From Cytauxzoon felis (Eukaryota; Apicomplexa; Aconoidasida; Piroplasmida; Theileriidae), in assembly GCA_020283715.1 (NCBI GenBank), contig JAIQCW010000188.1, forward strand, positions 119,237 to 183,236: a DNA stretch of 64,000 nucleotides, written 5' to 3'. Position numbers and translations under genes: made by a program. The notes under the pieces are model-generated. The model did not search any database and was not told the origin of the DNA. It was given only the letters and a program-made list of their open reading frames with translations. Shown here piece by piece: positions 1-14,802 of the stretch; positions within the stretch are counted from its first letter, which is position 1; the number at the start of each line of letters is the position of its first letter.

Positions 1-611
1 ATTTTTAAAGTTAACCTGGATACACCCTTAAAAATGGAATCTCTGAAAGTTGAATCATGGCCCTCATTATTATTTATTAACTCTTCCAATGATCGGAATT
101 CCTCAGGGTGCTCGTATGAAAAGCCCGTTAAAGGAGAATCGCCAATACGTTCATATTGTGTATTCGTTCCATTTAATTCATTTAATGGGTACGATTCCCT
201 TGAATCAGTAGTTGTTAATATTTCAATGGAGTTGGGGTTGTAAGGATTCCTTACATTGCCGTTATCATTATCAATTTTATTTTTTATGAAATATTCCCTA
301 TCGATTGTAAATTCTAATAAATCGCGTACAATAGATTGTTCCATTTTTAATTTAGAAACGTTTTGGTTAATTTCAGTGTAGTCTTTGAAATTACATTTAT
401 TAACCTCTATTGTTGATTTATTTTCTCCTACATCAAGCATAATATTGTCTACAAAATGACTCTGTGACAAGTAGAGATTGTTTTCAGTGTTACGAATCTC
501 CTCATTAAAATCATTTTTATCTGCTTTATTGTGTATAGCAGGTCCTGAACTCATCATGTTAATGAATTTGTCCAAGTTACTTATAGAATTACATTTAGTA
601 GATTCAGACAT
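1..611 (-). CDS. unknown hydrophilic protein, N-terminal part only
   Basis: An open frame on the minus strand starts with ATG at 611 (MSESTKCNSISNLDKF...) and stays open for 203 codons to the window edge, so only the N-terminus is present. The product is hydrophilic and rich in Asn, Glu, Ser and Asp. I see no signal peptide, membrane segment or recognisable domain. The frame may meet a splice donor near base 13 (AG|gttaac), which I cannot test. The gene faces away from the large SET1-like gene, with about 1.3 kb of A+T-rich DNA between them. That the frame is real is supported by its length in DNA this A+T-rich and by the absence of a comparable frame on the other strand. I do not recognise the family. 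Confidence 0.6.
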   Translation of the reverse strand, partial: MSESTKCNSISNLDKFINMMSSGPAIHNKADKNDFNEEIRNTENNLYLSQSHFVDNIMLDVGENKSTIEVNKCNFKDYTEINQNVSKLKMEQSIVRDLLEFTIDREYFIKNKIDNDNGNVRNPYNPNSIEILTTTDSRESYPLNELNGTNTQYERIGDSPLTGFSYEHPEEFRSLEELINNNEGHDSTFRDSIFKGVSRLTLK

Positions 612-1923
612 AACAAGTTACATATTTAATATTTCAATAATATAATACTAATAGATTAAATTTAAAACAATTATTCGACCGGACATGTCTAAGGATTCCA
701 ACAAATGTTGTGCACAAGAATTACACATTTATAATATCCATAATACCTACTACATATTTAGTTGAAAACATGTCACATATATATTTCTCATAATTACAAT
801 GTGCCCAAAAACTATTTAATTGATGAATCTATGCTACTTAAGGCAAACTATTACTCGCCACAAACTGAGAACTTGTGGAATAAAATTCAGTTAATTATTA
901 TTTATAAAGATTGCTTGATCTATGAATTGAGATAATTTGTTGTTAATAAAAGGTATCCACGGTATAATATGGACATATTTATTAATGCATAATACGGGTG
1001 ACAATGTACGCGGATTCCAAAAAACACACTAATAGTTCAATATATCTTTATAATATATACTATGTATATAATAGATTTGCGTACCTAATGTACTATTTTT
1101 TATGTTCTGGAATTTCATCTATTCTATCGCTTTCAGGGGAAAAGTACTGCACAAGCAGCACACGTTACCAAAAAGTCTATATTCTGCAACATTTTGTTTT
1201 TACATATCAAAAGACTACATTACATTTAAACTGTAGAATTTGTTTACGTTTATAGCCCCATCAGTATAATTATGTTGTTGCACATTGTCAAATTTGGCAG
1301 TAGTTATTGTAAATTATATAATATTCATATTTAAACCTGTTTTTGTTTATTGTATCATTACGTTATTTCATATTTAACTTTTGTAGTAATATAATATCAC
1401 ATTTATTGATATAGTTCTTTCGTTAAATTTTATTTTAATGGGTATAATCATTACATCTGCTATCTATAAATTATCATTTTATACTGTATATAGTAGGCTT
1501 TGATTTCAATCAAGTAGACACTAATATTATTTTTATACACAATATCCAGCAGGACTTTTTATAAAATGCCACTTATTATGTCTAAAATAGGATATATTAA
1601 GGATATTTTGTAATCATAGTTTAGAATGTCGTTAATAAACATGATTTTAATGAATTTTTAATTTCTAATGGCTTTTAATTACGATTATAACTTTTTAATT
1701 GACATTTAGATCTTATTATGTTAGATTTGTCTTATCAAAATTATATTTTTATCATTTCCTTGATTTGATTTTAGATGAAATTTATTATGGTATATTCGAA
1801 TTTATTAATAATATTGTACGTATCGTCGTTGTAACTCTTAATCTGGTAAACAGATATAATGAATAGTCATGTCAACCTAGTATATGAACATATTATCTAA
1901 TACAAACCACATTGTTCCTAGAG
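612..1923. other. long A+T-rich intergenic region between divergent genes
   Basis: This 1.3 kb stretch separates the minus-strand partial gene from the plus-strand SET1-like gene, so it must hold both promoters. It is A+T-rich with short homopolymer runs. The only open frame of note (998-1255) has low-complexity Tyr/Ile-rich content and no family resemblance, and I do not count it as a gene. I see no repeat module, RNA gene or other feature. Confidence 0.5.
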
Positions 1924-4900
1924 ATGTCATCTAACTCTCCTTCTAATGTATTTATAGGCTTATCTAGTAGTGTTGGCCATGAGTTAAAGAGTGATAAATC
2001 CGATGGCTGTATTCCTATAGAACCTATGGACGATCGTATGGGTGTTAAGACTCAAAAAACTAGCAAAAAAGATTCTAATAAAATTCCGAGGGAGTTGCTC
2101 GGACTTTGCATTGATATGGTTTGGTGCAAGGAATCTAGCAATCGTGTCAATAGAAATTGTAGAAATAGATCTTCACATGGAAGAACTGATTTCCAAAGGT
2201 CCACTTCTGAAAATAATGAGTTTTTGGTAGCAAATAATGGAAATTCATATAGTATTGATAAAAGTTTCATATCCACGATGGATCCTCCTGTATTAGAGGA
2301 AAAAAACAATAAAGTGTACGACTCTAAAGATTTAGATGTTTCTATTACGTTGGTTCCCGAACAAGATTATAATAGCCAAGAAATTAAACCCTCTGTTGAA
2401 AAACGTATCTTACTTGGTGACGTTAATTTAGTTTCTGTTGGTTTGGCATCGGTTAAGGTTTATGATTTCGATTTTGATATGATATTGAAACCTAAAGATT
2501 TGTTTTTATTTTTCAAATTAGAAGGATCAAAATCATTGTGGCAATTGTGCCACGAGTTTAATACCAAGAAAGCTAGTATAACTTTGTATAACGGTTTGTT
2601 TTTTGCTCAAAGCATTACAGATTATGGTTTTGTTACATTCTACAGAGTTAGGGTATTGATCCCAAAATATTCAAATATAAAAGCATTACAACAAAGTGAT
2701 AAAAATACAAATTCGTGTCCAAATATCTTTAGAAAGGAACATTCTCTCCATTCAAAGTATTTTGAGACCGATAATGAAACTTTATACTGCTTTATTTTTG
2801 AAGACATTGCCCTTTACAATGAATCGTCTAGTTATCATTTGTGTGTAATCATGAAGACTGTTAGTGCCGAAAATTACAGCTTTGATACCAAAAGGAACAG
2901 AAATCAAGTAATTATTTCTGGAGAGGGGAAAAAATTTGATACTCTATCTTGTAAAGAAAATGGTATAAATGATGCAAATGATTCTGACCCATATTGCGAT
3001 TATTGGTGCCTTGTATTTAAATTAGTATATGGAGTATTCAAGCCAAGTCTGCAGAAAATTTATTCAAACACCAACATAAAGATATATAACGAATTGTTAC
3101 TAGGTGATGATTTATCGATTATTTCTACATTGTATAATATCATTTCTTGCACATTGAAATTTCAGAAATCCAAGGATTTTATCAATACCATCAAAACTGA
3201 TAAAGATTTATTGGTAGAGTTTTGTTCAACTGATCGTTTATCTCGAGATTCTGTCAACATTATTAACTGTTCTTGTTTCACTTGCTCCATAACATTGCAA
3301 TTATTGAGTCTTGATGGATATTTTATTCCGCAAGAAAATAATAATTTGTCAAGATCCGTATGTGAATTGAGCAGTGGTATGACTAATCGTCAAATTGTGA
3401 ACGTAATTGAGTCGTTCACTAACATGAAACAATCTACACCAAGGACACCTGTTTCTTCAAAGGCATCAGATAGCCCAAAGTCCATGAAGTCAACAAAGTC
3501 TGTAAATTCTTCGAAAAAAGATCCACATGTTGCAAAATATGATCAAATAACGGCTCATCCAAATGATTTTGATGATGATTTAACTGTTGATTCCATATAT
3601 CGTATAACTAGGAGGATGGTTAAGGAGCTGCGTTCGTCCAACACAGAATCTTATTCTAATAATTCAACCCCTAAGTCAGTTATCGATCAAGTGGAAGTTA
3701 AAAAAAAACATGTATTTAAAAACTTAGCTTCCAAAACAACAAATGTTTGTCATCCTAATGAAAGCGCTGATGCAGAACACAAAAAACAAACGCAGGCAAA
3801 AAAAACAGTCACGGACGAAAGGGTAGAGAAAATGGCAATACGACCAAATGTTAGATTAGACATTAACGATTCCAAATCCGGATTTAAATATATAGGGTTC
3901 TGCATTAAATATTCTTCATGTGACAAAGATACTTTAGTTAAAAAGGATATGATATGGAATTATGCCATAATTAAATATTGGGATCCAAATTGCAAAGCAT
4001 TGTTTATTCACTGTATAAATGAGTCGTTATATTCTGACCATATGGACGAAAGAAAACTTATATATAAATTGAAAAGGATGAAAAAGGACTCCTTTTATTC
4101 TAACAAAGTTCTTTGGATAACTACTCAACATAGTTTTGTTCAAGTCATATGTGAAGATGTATTTTTTGATAGACAATTGAATATCGTGTCCGCCAATATT
4201 AATAGTTCTAAAGAAAGTGCACCGTTGAAAGTCCCTGTGTTAAAGAATGATATAAGTCATTCCAATATCTGCCAAATTTGTAACAGGAACGTTCATTATG
4301 TCAGGAACGAATTTAATACACATTTAACAAAGATACAATCTGAAATTTATGATAGAGAATTCACATTTACTGAGTTAATTAAGATGTTCAAGTCCACTTA
4401 TGATTACCCAAACTCACTATTTCATAATCCTTTGCACGGCACAATTTCATCGTTGCGTAATTTGGAAAATTTCACTGAGAAGACGATAATATCACTAATT
4501 GAAAATAACCTTGACATTGTTGAAATAGTATTAGGCGATTATAAAAGGGAATTTATTGACATATACGACAAACTTTCTCTTAATTTTTGCATTACCATTA
4601 TTATATGGTTGAGAAAGATATGCGGTTATAAAGGGAATATTACGGAAAATACTTCCATAAAATTTATTTATTGGGGATTGAAATGTATTAAATGTGGCAG
4701 CTGTTACCATGCCAAATGTTTACAATACAAGCATTTTCGAAAACCATTGCCTCTGATGACATCTGAAAATATTCTCAAGCGTCTTTCTCATCATAGATTC
4801 CATTGTAACCAATTCAAAAGGTCATTTGTTAAAAGAGAGGCTAATAACAATGATGGTGATTGTGATTATGATAATAAATTTGATGATACAAACGTAAGTT

Positions 4901-7900
4901 TATTTGTATCCAATATGTAACTTAATAGGATGACTTGGATGATTTATCTAATAACAATAATAAAGCACAACCATATCCTAGTGTAGGCAAGTTATATAAG
5001 GTTAATGATAAAACAGAATCTAATGGAATTAAATTAATTGATGGTGAAAATGATGTTTTATTGTTACCGCCTTCAGATTGCACTGAAGAATCTGATGTCT
5101 GGACATGTAAAGATTGTGTAACATGTATTTATTGTCATTTGCCCATAAACGATATAATAGTTGATAAAGATTTCAGTTTTATTGAGAGTATCTATGACGA
5201 AACGTCATCACCAAAATCTTATAAACAATATCCACCGTCTTTTGAAGAAAAATTGGATCGCCTTCAGAGAAATACTCCAGACACGGAAAAAATAAATTCT
5301 GTGAAGTGTGTATCATGTAACTTGTCCGCTCACAGAGCTTGCTGCAATCCAGTTGTTCCAAACGTCTTATTTATAGAATCATGGAAATGTGACTGGTGTG
5401 CTCAATGTATATCCTGCGGTTATAGGGATCAAGCGGGTACTGAATACGTTAACTGGGGCCTATTTTTCCTTTTATGCTTGAAATGCTGGGAATCCCTAGA
5501 AAAAAGTAATTACTGTGGAATTTGCTATAAAGTTTGGACCAACTACGATAGCATAACGCAAAAATGGATACAATGTGATGGATGTAAATTATGGATACAT
5601 ATCGAATGTGATGATTTGGCGCATAGTATTGTAGAATGCTCATCCTCCAAAAATCAGAATTATAGGTGTAAAATTTGTAGGTCTACGGACAAAATGTTCA
5701 GATGTATGAGACTTCTAGAGTTAGTCTTTTTGATAGACAAGGCCAACCAGTTTAGGTATCCTGTATCTCCCAGTTGTGTAGTATATTGGCGTTTGGTTAC
5801 TAGGCCTATGAATTTGATTACTTTGTTGACCAAGGTATGTATACTTTTTATATATTACTGACCTTTTATTAGCTAAAAAATCGAAGTTACCAATCGATAA
5901 ATGATTTTATATTCGATATATTTTTAATTACGTACAATGCAAAAATGGTAAATATGCCAAACACAAAAATCTATAGATTTGCCACCATTTTTGAGAGAAA
6001 ATGTAAGCAGATAACGAGTAATATAATGCAATTATCGTTGTCTGAGATAGATGTTTTGTTTGATAATTCTGTTAAAGGAGGTGATATAATTTCTAGAGAA
6101 TGCAAATTGATACAACCTGCGGATTGTAATACTGACATTTATACAAATGAAAAGGATAGTGGATTTTACAATGTTGAAGGTACTTGTGGTGTAGCGAATG
6201 TTATTTCTAATGATGTTACTAACAGTGTTTCGTATCCAGGATGCGTGCCAAATCTAGAGGAGTCTCACATTCCCGATCTTAAAAATCTTGACAATAGTGC
6301 CATTGACAATCCAATAGAATCCAACAGCAAAATTCATGTTTCCCAAAATGGTCAACCTTCCAACGATTGTTATAATATTACTATAGATAAATTGTTGTTT
6401 AAAATATTCGGCCTTTCAAATGTATTTGATGTTAAAAATATAAAGCTATTTCCTTCTAAATTTTTTGTTCCGGGTGGTTTAGATTTCACTGTATCATCCA
6501 TTATACCATTTTCCGGCCAACACTTGAAATTTGTTGGTGCGTTTGATGTAAACGAAACGTACGATCTTCTTATCATGGAAAAAAAATTGATACTTTTGAA
6601 TAGTAATAGCAATTATGAAGATGAAACTCCAGTCTATTTGGGTGATGAGGGTTTTTTAAATATCATATCAGAATGTTATTTTAATGTGTCGGATAATGAT
6701 AATGGTTTATGGAATGAATTTTGCATAATTTGTGGTTCCAGTTCATACCAATCATATATGATATTTTGTATGTCATGTGGCGAATCAATGCACTACTATT
6801 GTGTTGGATTTGTGTACCCCCCTCCATATGTAAAATACGAAAATTTTTTTTGTGCCGCCTGTTCTACCTGTAATAAATGTAACGACCTTATAGAATCTAA
6901 CCACAGTTACGATATATCTAACATTATTGATTTTCAATTTGGTAACGCGATGGGTTGGATTTCTAAGTCTGCTTCTAATAGTCTTTTTGTTGAAAATTCT
7001 GAACTGGGTACTAACTATGAAAACAAGAATACTAATCCAGTAAAACCACATGTAGCGAATGTTGTAGATAACTGTCTTCAAAACAAAATTAAATTGAACC
7101 ATGTATCTTTAGCTTCGAATTCGTACAATAACAAATTACAACTTGGTAAAACCAAAAATAACTGTAAAATAAAGGTTAGCTCATCCGATTCTTACGATAT
7201 TGGGATTTGTGAACCCCCCATTATTTACACGCGAGAAAACTATAGAAATGGTCAATTTTCACAATTTGACAGTGATAGCACCCTGATAAATTGTGCATTT
7301 CCAATAGTATCCACAAGATGTGTAATTTGTGGACTGGGTATTCATTTAAAGTGCATAAAGATTCCTCCAAACAAATCTAGCATTATGGGTCGTTTAGAGA
7401 AATATGTTATAGGAAAAGATCCCAGTAAACGTAAAATTACATCACCATCTTTCTTAAGGTATGAAAATATTAGTATGTTATAATAGATATACATAGTTGT
7501 GATGTCATAAATCCACATGAAGATGTACCAGTGGAAGGTAATTTTCATTTTCTATTTGATCAACTTTAGTAACAGATAAGTGTGTAAATGTAAAGAATAT
7601 TTCATTGTGCGAATCTAGAAGCTATCCGAATGTATCAAACGAATGTAATAAAGTTTCCCATATATCGGATAGTAATATTAGCTGTTTAAAACGTTACGGG
7701 TATAGTTCTTTAAACGGTCAATCGTATTCCAATAACTTATGCGGCGTTGATAGTACTGTTTCCAATGGACGCCTAAAAAGATACATAAGACACTTTCATG
7801 ACTCTTTGTTTAGTTGTAAAACTAATTCATCGTCTAATCATTGCTCTTATAAGGATCCTCCAAATTGCCATTATATTTATAACAGATGTATGCGCAACTT

Positions 7901-10900
7901 TAGAAAAAAAAGTAATCTCGAAAAGTTAAATATACAGATACCGTCAAATTATATTAATACAGATTCGGTCGATTCGTTAAAGGATTTTAAAGTCAAAGCA
8001 TCCTCCTTAGCATCGCAAAATGTATGTTGTTTTTATGTTATCTCATATTTCTTTAGAACGGTTCATACATAGAAAGACTGTTATATCCTATAACCTCATC
8101 ATATAATTTATTATGTAACCTACCAGCACCTAACGAACATGATAGAAAACATCAACCTTTAGTACATAATAATATTTATGATACAAAACTTAATGACTCG
8201 AAGTCTGCTTCGGACAACATGGATAAAGATGAATCGATTATTTCTGGTAATTATGAACCTGATATATCTAAAACACAGATCTCAAAAATTTTGAATAACT
8301 TAATATGTGCCACTAGAAATAAAAGTGGCAATATTACCGATAAAATAAACAATCGAAGGATATTTTCTGCTGCTAAAAAACTTGTTACTTGCAATGAATT
8401 AATTAAACGTTTGGAATCTCAGGTTTGTTATATAAATCTAGATAATTATTACTAACATCATATATTTTATAAATTACATGATAATACAGCCTAATGATAC
8501 AATTTATTATGATTCCAGTGAAGCTAAGCGGAATGTAGTTTCTAATCAATTTGTAATTTCTAATAATTCAAAAGACGATAGCATTGTAGGTGATAACTAT
8601 ACAAAACCTAAGAGGGACTTTTTAAATCTTCATCAAGAGTGTCTGAATTACATTGGTAAAACTATCGCAATACCTAGCGTTGATGATAATAAACGCATTA
8701 TTGAAATAGATTCAAATACTACCGGTGAATCCATAGAAGTAAATTATTTACACCCATATGGATATATTTTAATGTCTAATGATGTGAATGACTGTTCAAA
8801 GGGCGTTTTGCTGAATAGGGATATTAGAAAAGGTTTGAAATGGGAATTTGATGGTTGTGGGCTGTTTTCATGTGGAATCAAATGTAAAGAGTTGCTATAC
8901 ATGCTGAGAAATTCCTTTTGTTACCCTCATCAAACTCATTTTGCCAAATATATTATTGATGAACATACGGATTTTTTTGTTCCAAATAAAAATACGTCAG
9001 ATTCTGTACAACCTAATGAAAATGTTAATATAGACCAAACAGTTAGAGATGGTGTGGGTGAAGGGGGATATGTTCATATTTCCGGTAAAAAAAATCTTTC
9101 TATAATATCAAAATGTAATATGTGTGGTATTATGATACGAAAAAAATATGATGTATTAGAACGCATATTTGAGCAGTATCAAGAATCAAACAAATTGGAT
9201 CAAACAAAAGGAATTATTATACCATTACATGTTCCCAATTATATATTATGTGAATATTGTATATCATGGAGAAAGTCCTATAAAACTATCATCAGATTAT
9301 TAGAAAACATTTCAGATCATAAACGTAGCTCAAATACAAAATTAGATGATTTAAATCTAAAACATTTTGGATTAAATAACACAATTTATACCCTATCGCA
9401 ATATCAAGAATCTGAAATAAACAAATCCTATGTTTTATATTCACATATCTCTTATGATTTTATGGAGATATTACTGTCTATTGATGCATTAAAGACCATT
9501 TCGTTAATTAGATATTGGATTTTAATAAGCGAGGTTAGTTTTATATTTATTTTTATAATATTTTTAGAATATTTTGAATTATATCGATTCCATAACGACG
9601 ACTGTGTTACCAAAGGATTTGCCAAAATATTTAACATCAAATATTATTAGAAAGTTTATCCGTTCTAAGTCATTTGTTTCCGAAGGTATACGATCATCAA
9701 CTTTTTGCTCTATGATCAATTCACCAATTTCGCCTATAATATTTAATTATTGGATACATTCACTAATAAACGTTGATTTTTTAGATAAATTAAATAAGGT
9801 TTTAACTGATCATAGTATTAATGCTAGTGATTCTGTTAAATATGACAGTAATGGAATTAATGGCAATGATGTCTGCGTTATATCAGATATTAAAGCAAAT
9901 GCTACTAACGACAGTTTTTACTTCAGTAAAATCCACTTATTTAAGAATAATCGGCTTTCAAAGTATTTGATTTTTTATAATCCATCTAATAACATAGATA
10001 AGAAAATACCCACTTTTATAGATTCTATACTAGGTGGTATAGAAGAGACTAACTCACAGATAAATCATGAATCAAATTCGAAGTTTTTTCTAGATACTGA
10101 CTTTGCCATAATGTTTAAAAGAAGGAAAATTGAATCGTCCTATAATATTTTAAAAAAACGATATACCAACACAATAGCTACTTGTATTCGGTTCTTTTGG
10201 ACATATAGGGATTTATTATCTTACAAAATCTTTTTTAATCAATTGGATACTTATTTAAGGACACATGCTGATGATATATCTTCAAATACTAATAATAAAG
10301 CAGTAGAATTGTTATATAATAGATGGAATCATTTTATTTCATATGTTATTAATCCCGATGTCAACGATAATGTCGATGAAAATAAGTATAATAAAAGATA
10401 TCCTTATTTTAGAAGACACCTTGCACACTTATTATTTAGTGGGGAGTCATACTATTATGAAAATTTTGGAAAGGATTGTATATCAAATATACCATTTTCC
10501 CGTTTGTATTGCAACAGGAAGACTACATCTCCATCATTTGTTTTGGGGAAAATTGTATATGAAGGTGAGGCTATTTTAAATTTGCTATCAAAGTTCAGCC
10601 AGATTTTAAATTGTACTTCTATAACACAAGGTACATTAGCTTATGGATTTGACCAATTTAATAAACATATTTTCCCCGTTTCCCCCAAAACAACCGATTT
10701 ACAGACAGAAAACACCGATAATGAAATTCAGATGGATGACTCTAAAACAATTTCATTTGAGAGTGGTAATCGTGAAGAAATGGAATCTATACCAAAATCC
10801 GATAAATCTTCACACAATTCTAATAAAATATCATTAAATGCATTCTACAAATTAGTTGGCGAGTACAAGTCCAAGCTAAATTCTAAAATTTCAATCATTT

Positions 10901-13721
10901 CGGACGAAAATAAATATAGTATTGAATGTATGATTTATAGGATAATTGGACATTCACTACTTGTTGAAACCGTAACTACAAGAGCAATATCCGGCGATGT
11001 TATTATAAACAACGGAAGTGGCAACATGTTAAATTCGAAAAAAAATGTGTACCTGTCCACTTATTACCAGTGTTAAGACGTCCAACAAAAACCCACTAAC
11101 GGATTGTAATAGAATATCTACCGAAGATTGTAGCATATTCGATAGTTGCAACAATCAAGTGGATTATTTATGGAATATATTACCTTTGAAGCTTTTGAGC
11201 TACAACATTTCACATGTTCAGGCTACGAAATCAAATGACTCCTACACTGTTATTAATCCTGATATCTCCAAAATAAACATATACTCATGTTGTTTATGTT
11301 CTATTTCTTATCACACCTTACTCAGAGGGTCATTAATTCCTTGGAGAAATGGTTTCATACATTCGGAATGTTTACTTTGGTCTGTGGATAATAGTTATTT
11401 GCCCAGGACATTCAACTATAATTATAATGAAATTATTTGTGGTGATAGTGATTATATTAGATTTTTACATGGCAAAAACAATGATTCATTAAATGCGTCT
11501 GGGAATACTAATCAACAATGTTGTGAAGCACCAAATGTGAGACTCTCCATAAACCTTTTATACCTTCCAGTATTACCGCCTGTACAACTACACGATCATG
11601 TTGTAGAGGGTATATTAACAAAATCTAAAGGAACTGTCTGTGTATGGTGCAAAAATAGTGGTGCAAGTATATCATGTTCAGGAGATGGATGTGTTGTAGC
11701 ATTTCACCTGTTATGTTTGTTTGTATCTGCAAGCAAGATTATACACCAAATATGTAAAAATAAACATTTTCTTTCTTGTAATATTTTTCCCGTAAAAATA
11801 TATTACACAAAACGAATATTCTGGTGTAATTCATGCTTTAACATTCATATTTTAAATGAAACTGTAAAATCTAGAATAAAAAACCTTCTTAATATTAACA
11901 ATATTTCCATTAAATCTTTTTTTTATTGGAAGGTATGGCGCCGGGAGCTGCCACAACTATATCAAGGCAAATTATCCAGTGTCTTAGGATAATACCCAAG
12001 TCTGTAAACTACAATAAACTAAACTCCTTTATCGTTAAAGAGAGTGAATTTTATAGTAGTCTGAGGAGCTCGTATAGGCACTGCATGAGTAATCATCCTT
12101 TGGAAAAACAGTTATCAGATTTTATAGAATCAATCATAAAGCCTAAGGATCCAAACAATGGACTTGGTACTTCCTCTTCGAGCCAAGACGCTTTTGAAAA
12201 TTCCTCAAACGTTAACTGTGGTATTTATAGGAATAAAGTTGATACATTCAATGACTATAGCTTCAAATACAAGTATTATCTTCATGGCAAAAATTCATTT
12301 TTTCCAGATTCTGTGTTTTCTTCAGAAGTGGTTCCTGAGTCAAAAGAACTTGTCGAACCTAATTTCAAATCTATTATAAGAATAGGTTCATTATCTATAC
12401 TAAATATCGGTGATGCACTACTGTTTGATGGAAATAAAACTATTTTTCCTATAGGATTTACTTCTGTGAGAATATTCTGGAATAAGAAGCACTTTTCAGC
12501 ACCATCGGCATGTTATAGTTATTTAGATTATTTAATTACTGATAAAACACAAGGTTTTCATGGATATATAAATAATCCACGACGAAGCGCCTATTTATGT
12601 TCAGTTCGTGTTAAGGACCGTTTGCCATATTTTTCAATTGATATGATTTCAAACCCTAAGACTGGAAATGCATCAAAGAGATTGGCAAGTGGCGTATCCA
12701 TAAATTCAGTTTTCCGTTCATTTTTGGATATTATTGGCTGTAACAAACCTTGCGGCTTGGATGCCATATCGTTTTTTGGACTCAATTTACATGTCGTTTT
12801 ACAGCAGTTAAGGCTTGATTTCGCAACTACCTTTATGAGAAGAATCAGCCAATTCTCTAAAAGCTCGTCCTTCAAAGGCTCTATCTTGGGAAACAAGTAA
12901 GATACAATAGTATAAGTATATATTATTACACAGCGTGCATAGACAGATGCACATTAAGAGGAAGATCCGTTTGGGGGAATATCGCAATGAATTGCCATTT
13001 AAAATCAGGAGAAATAGTCTTGATGATCTTGTAACTACAATGTTGGACTTTAAAGATTCTGAACCTTGTGTAAGTATCAAATTACTATTAATAATAATTA
13101 ATAGGTAATGGATAACAGTGATAATCGTTGCAACAGAATACGATCCATTAGACAATATATGAATAATAGCGCTATGCAATACAGATACCTGTTATCGCTA
13201 CCACCCGAAAGAAGACTTGATGTAAAGACATCGGCCATACATGGGCTCGGACTGTTTACAACGGAGGATATCCCCTCCGGTGAACCAGTTGTTGAATATG
13301 TTGGTGAATTAATTAGGGATATTATAAGTGACAAAAGGGAAGAACTGTACTCAAAGGGCCAAGGCGGTGATGGTTCATGCTATATGTTTCGTTTAGATGA
13401 ACAACTAATTGTTGATGCTACAAGGAAAGGAAACATGTCCCGCTTTATAAATCATAGCTGTGATGTAAGTTTAACGGTTAAATTATTACATTTATTTTAG
13501 CCAAATTGTCTTTGCCGGATAATCACATGTGAAAATGGCCTCAAACACATTGTAGTCTTTTCAAAATGTGATTTAAAGGCAGGAGATGAAGTTACCTACG
13601 ATTACCAGGTATTTGTCTTTTTAAAAAAATCACATGGAATTTCCAGTTTGGTATCGAATCTGAGACGAGGAAAATACAATGTTTGTGTGGTGCCCCAAAT
13701 TGTTTAGGAAGAATGAACTAA
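1924..13721 (+). CDS. SET1: SET1/MLL-like histone H3 lysine-4 methyltransferase
   Basis: I trace fourteen exons (1924-4893, 4929-5834, 5873-7458, 7497-7537, 7570-8021, 8057-8422, 8490-9533, 9568-11048, 11071-11932, 11980-12896, 12934-13069, 13105-13464, 13501-13608, 13647-13721) giving 3,767 residues. In order these carry Cys-rich zinc clusters (about 780-930), PHD-type fingers (about 1045-1240), a bromodomain (about 1247-1345, with the ligand Asn kept in VNMPNTKIY), further PHD-like fingers (about 1575-1635, 1775), an extended PHD (about 3020-3150), FYRN (IFPIGFTSVRIFWN) and FYRC (about 3363-3520), SET (from 3623, with GLGLF, RFINHSCDPNC and EVTYDYQF) and post-SET (CLCGAPNC). FYRN/FYRC with a C-terminal SET and post-SET is the KMT2 plan; a bromodomain is known in Plasmodium SET1. 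It should place H3K4 methyl marks at active genes. The start is ATG 1924. The 11049-11070 join is either a 22-nt intron or a one-base frameshift at an A8 run. Confidence 0.9.
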
Positions 13722-13739
13722 TTACCTTAAATTTAAATG

Positions 13740-14736
13740 CTAATTTGGTTTAAAACATGAATGAATTGCTACAATTCCTGCTGTTAGATTTTTATATGAT
13801 ACATCCACGAATCCTATATCGGTCAATATACCGGCGAGTTCTATTTGTTTTGGAAATTTCTTAATTGAATCCACAAGATATCTGTACGCTGGCTCATCAT
13901 TAGCTACATGATGTCCTAAAAGTGGGATGAAAAAATTGGAAAAGGACTCATAAAGTGCCGATAAAATATCACTTTCACATTGACTAAATTCCAAAATTAG
14001 TAATCTTCCACCTGGCTTTACAACACGAAAACACTCTTTCAAACCATCTTCTATGTTTGTAAAGTTTCTAACTCCAAATGATACAGTAATTATATCAAAT
14101 GTATTATCTGTAAATGGTATGTTCTCCGCCTCTCCGTTGACCCATGTTATGAATTCTATTGTAATAAATAATTATATTTAATGAAAACATACTATTTAAA
14201 CCATATTTATTACTTCTTTGTTTACCGATTTCCATCATATCGTTGGATGGGTCAACCACAATAATTTCTGGAGTTACTTGTACAGAATTCGGATATATAA
14301 ATCCGTTTGAATCCTTAACATGTAATCTAGTACTAAAATCTGCTATTCTAAGTGAAATATCTCCAGTTCCGCCGGCCAAATCCAATATTTTAACATTTGT
14401 GCTACCTATAGCCAGTATTATCATAACATAAACCAATTAGCACAAACCTAAATATGGTTCATCATTAAAAAAACATCTAGATGTATGATTATTCAAATTT
14501 CTAAGTGTGAAGAATACTTCGTTTACAAATATTTCCTTCCAAATGCGATGTATACCGAAGCTCATTAGATCATTCATTAAATCATAATTAACAGCAATGC
14601 CAGAAAATACAGATCTAACGAACTTCTCTCCGTAGGAATTGGTATATTTAGCACGATATGCAATACGATTTATAGGTCGAAGTTTTAAAATACAGGAGGT
14701 ACGCCCAAAACTACAAATTACAGACGAATACATCAT
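13740..14736 (-). CDS. COQ5: ubiquinone biosynthesis C-methyltransferase COQ5
   Basis: Three exons encode a UbiE/COQ5-family methyltransferase. It methylates the benzoquinol ring of ubiquinone precursors in mitochondria. Visible motifs are the family signature [18 protein letters not shown], the SAM-binding motif [22 protein letters not shown], the post-I motif [15 protein letters not shown], and the C-terminal block [18 protein letters not shown]. The N-terminal residues ([18 protein letters not shown]) are basic and hydrophobic, as expected of a mitochondrial presequence. The start is ATG at 14736. Introns are of ordinary short length; one ends in ..aatactggctatag before GSTNVKILD, the other lies before [15 protein letters not shown]. 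The stop is 18 bp from the stop of the convergent SET1-like gene. Identification is firm. Confidence 0.93.
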
Positions 14737-14802
14737 TACCAAATTAAAATATTATAAATATAAATTTTATAATGTTAGTTTTATTACAAATTTCGTTTAT
14801 TA

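Noticed and set aside
34..243. Plus-strand open frame at the window's left edge
   Set aside because: It overlaps a longer minus-strand frame (1-611) that starts with ATG and stays open for over 200 codons; the plus frame is its shadow.
998..1255. An 85-codon open frame in the intergenic region left of the SET1-like gene
   Set aside because: Low-complexity Tyr/Ile/Phe content typical of chance frames in A+T-rich DNA, no family likeness, and no splice continuation that lengthens it.
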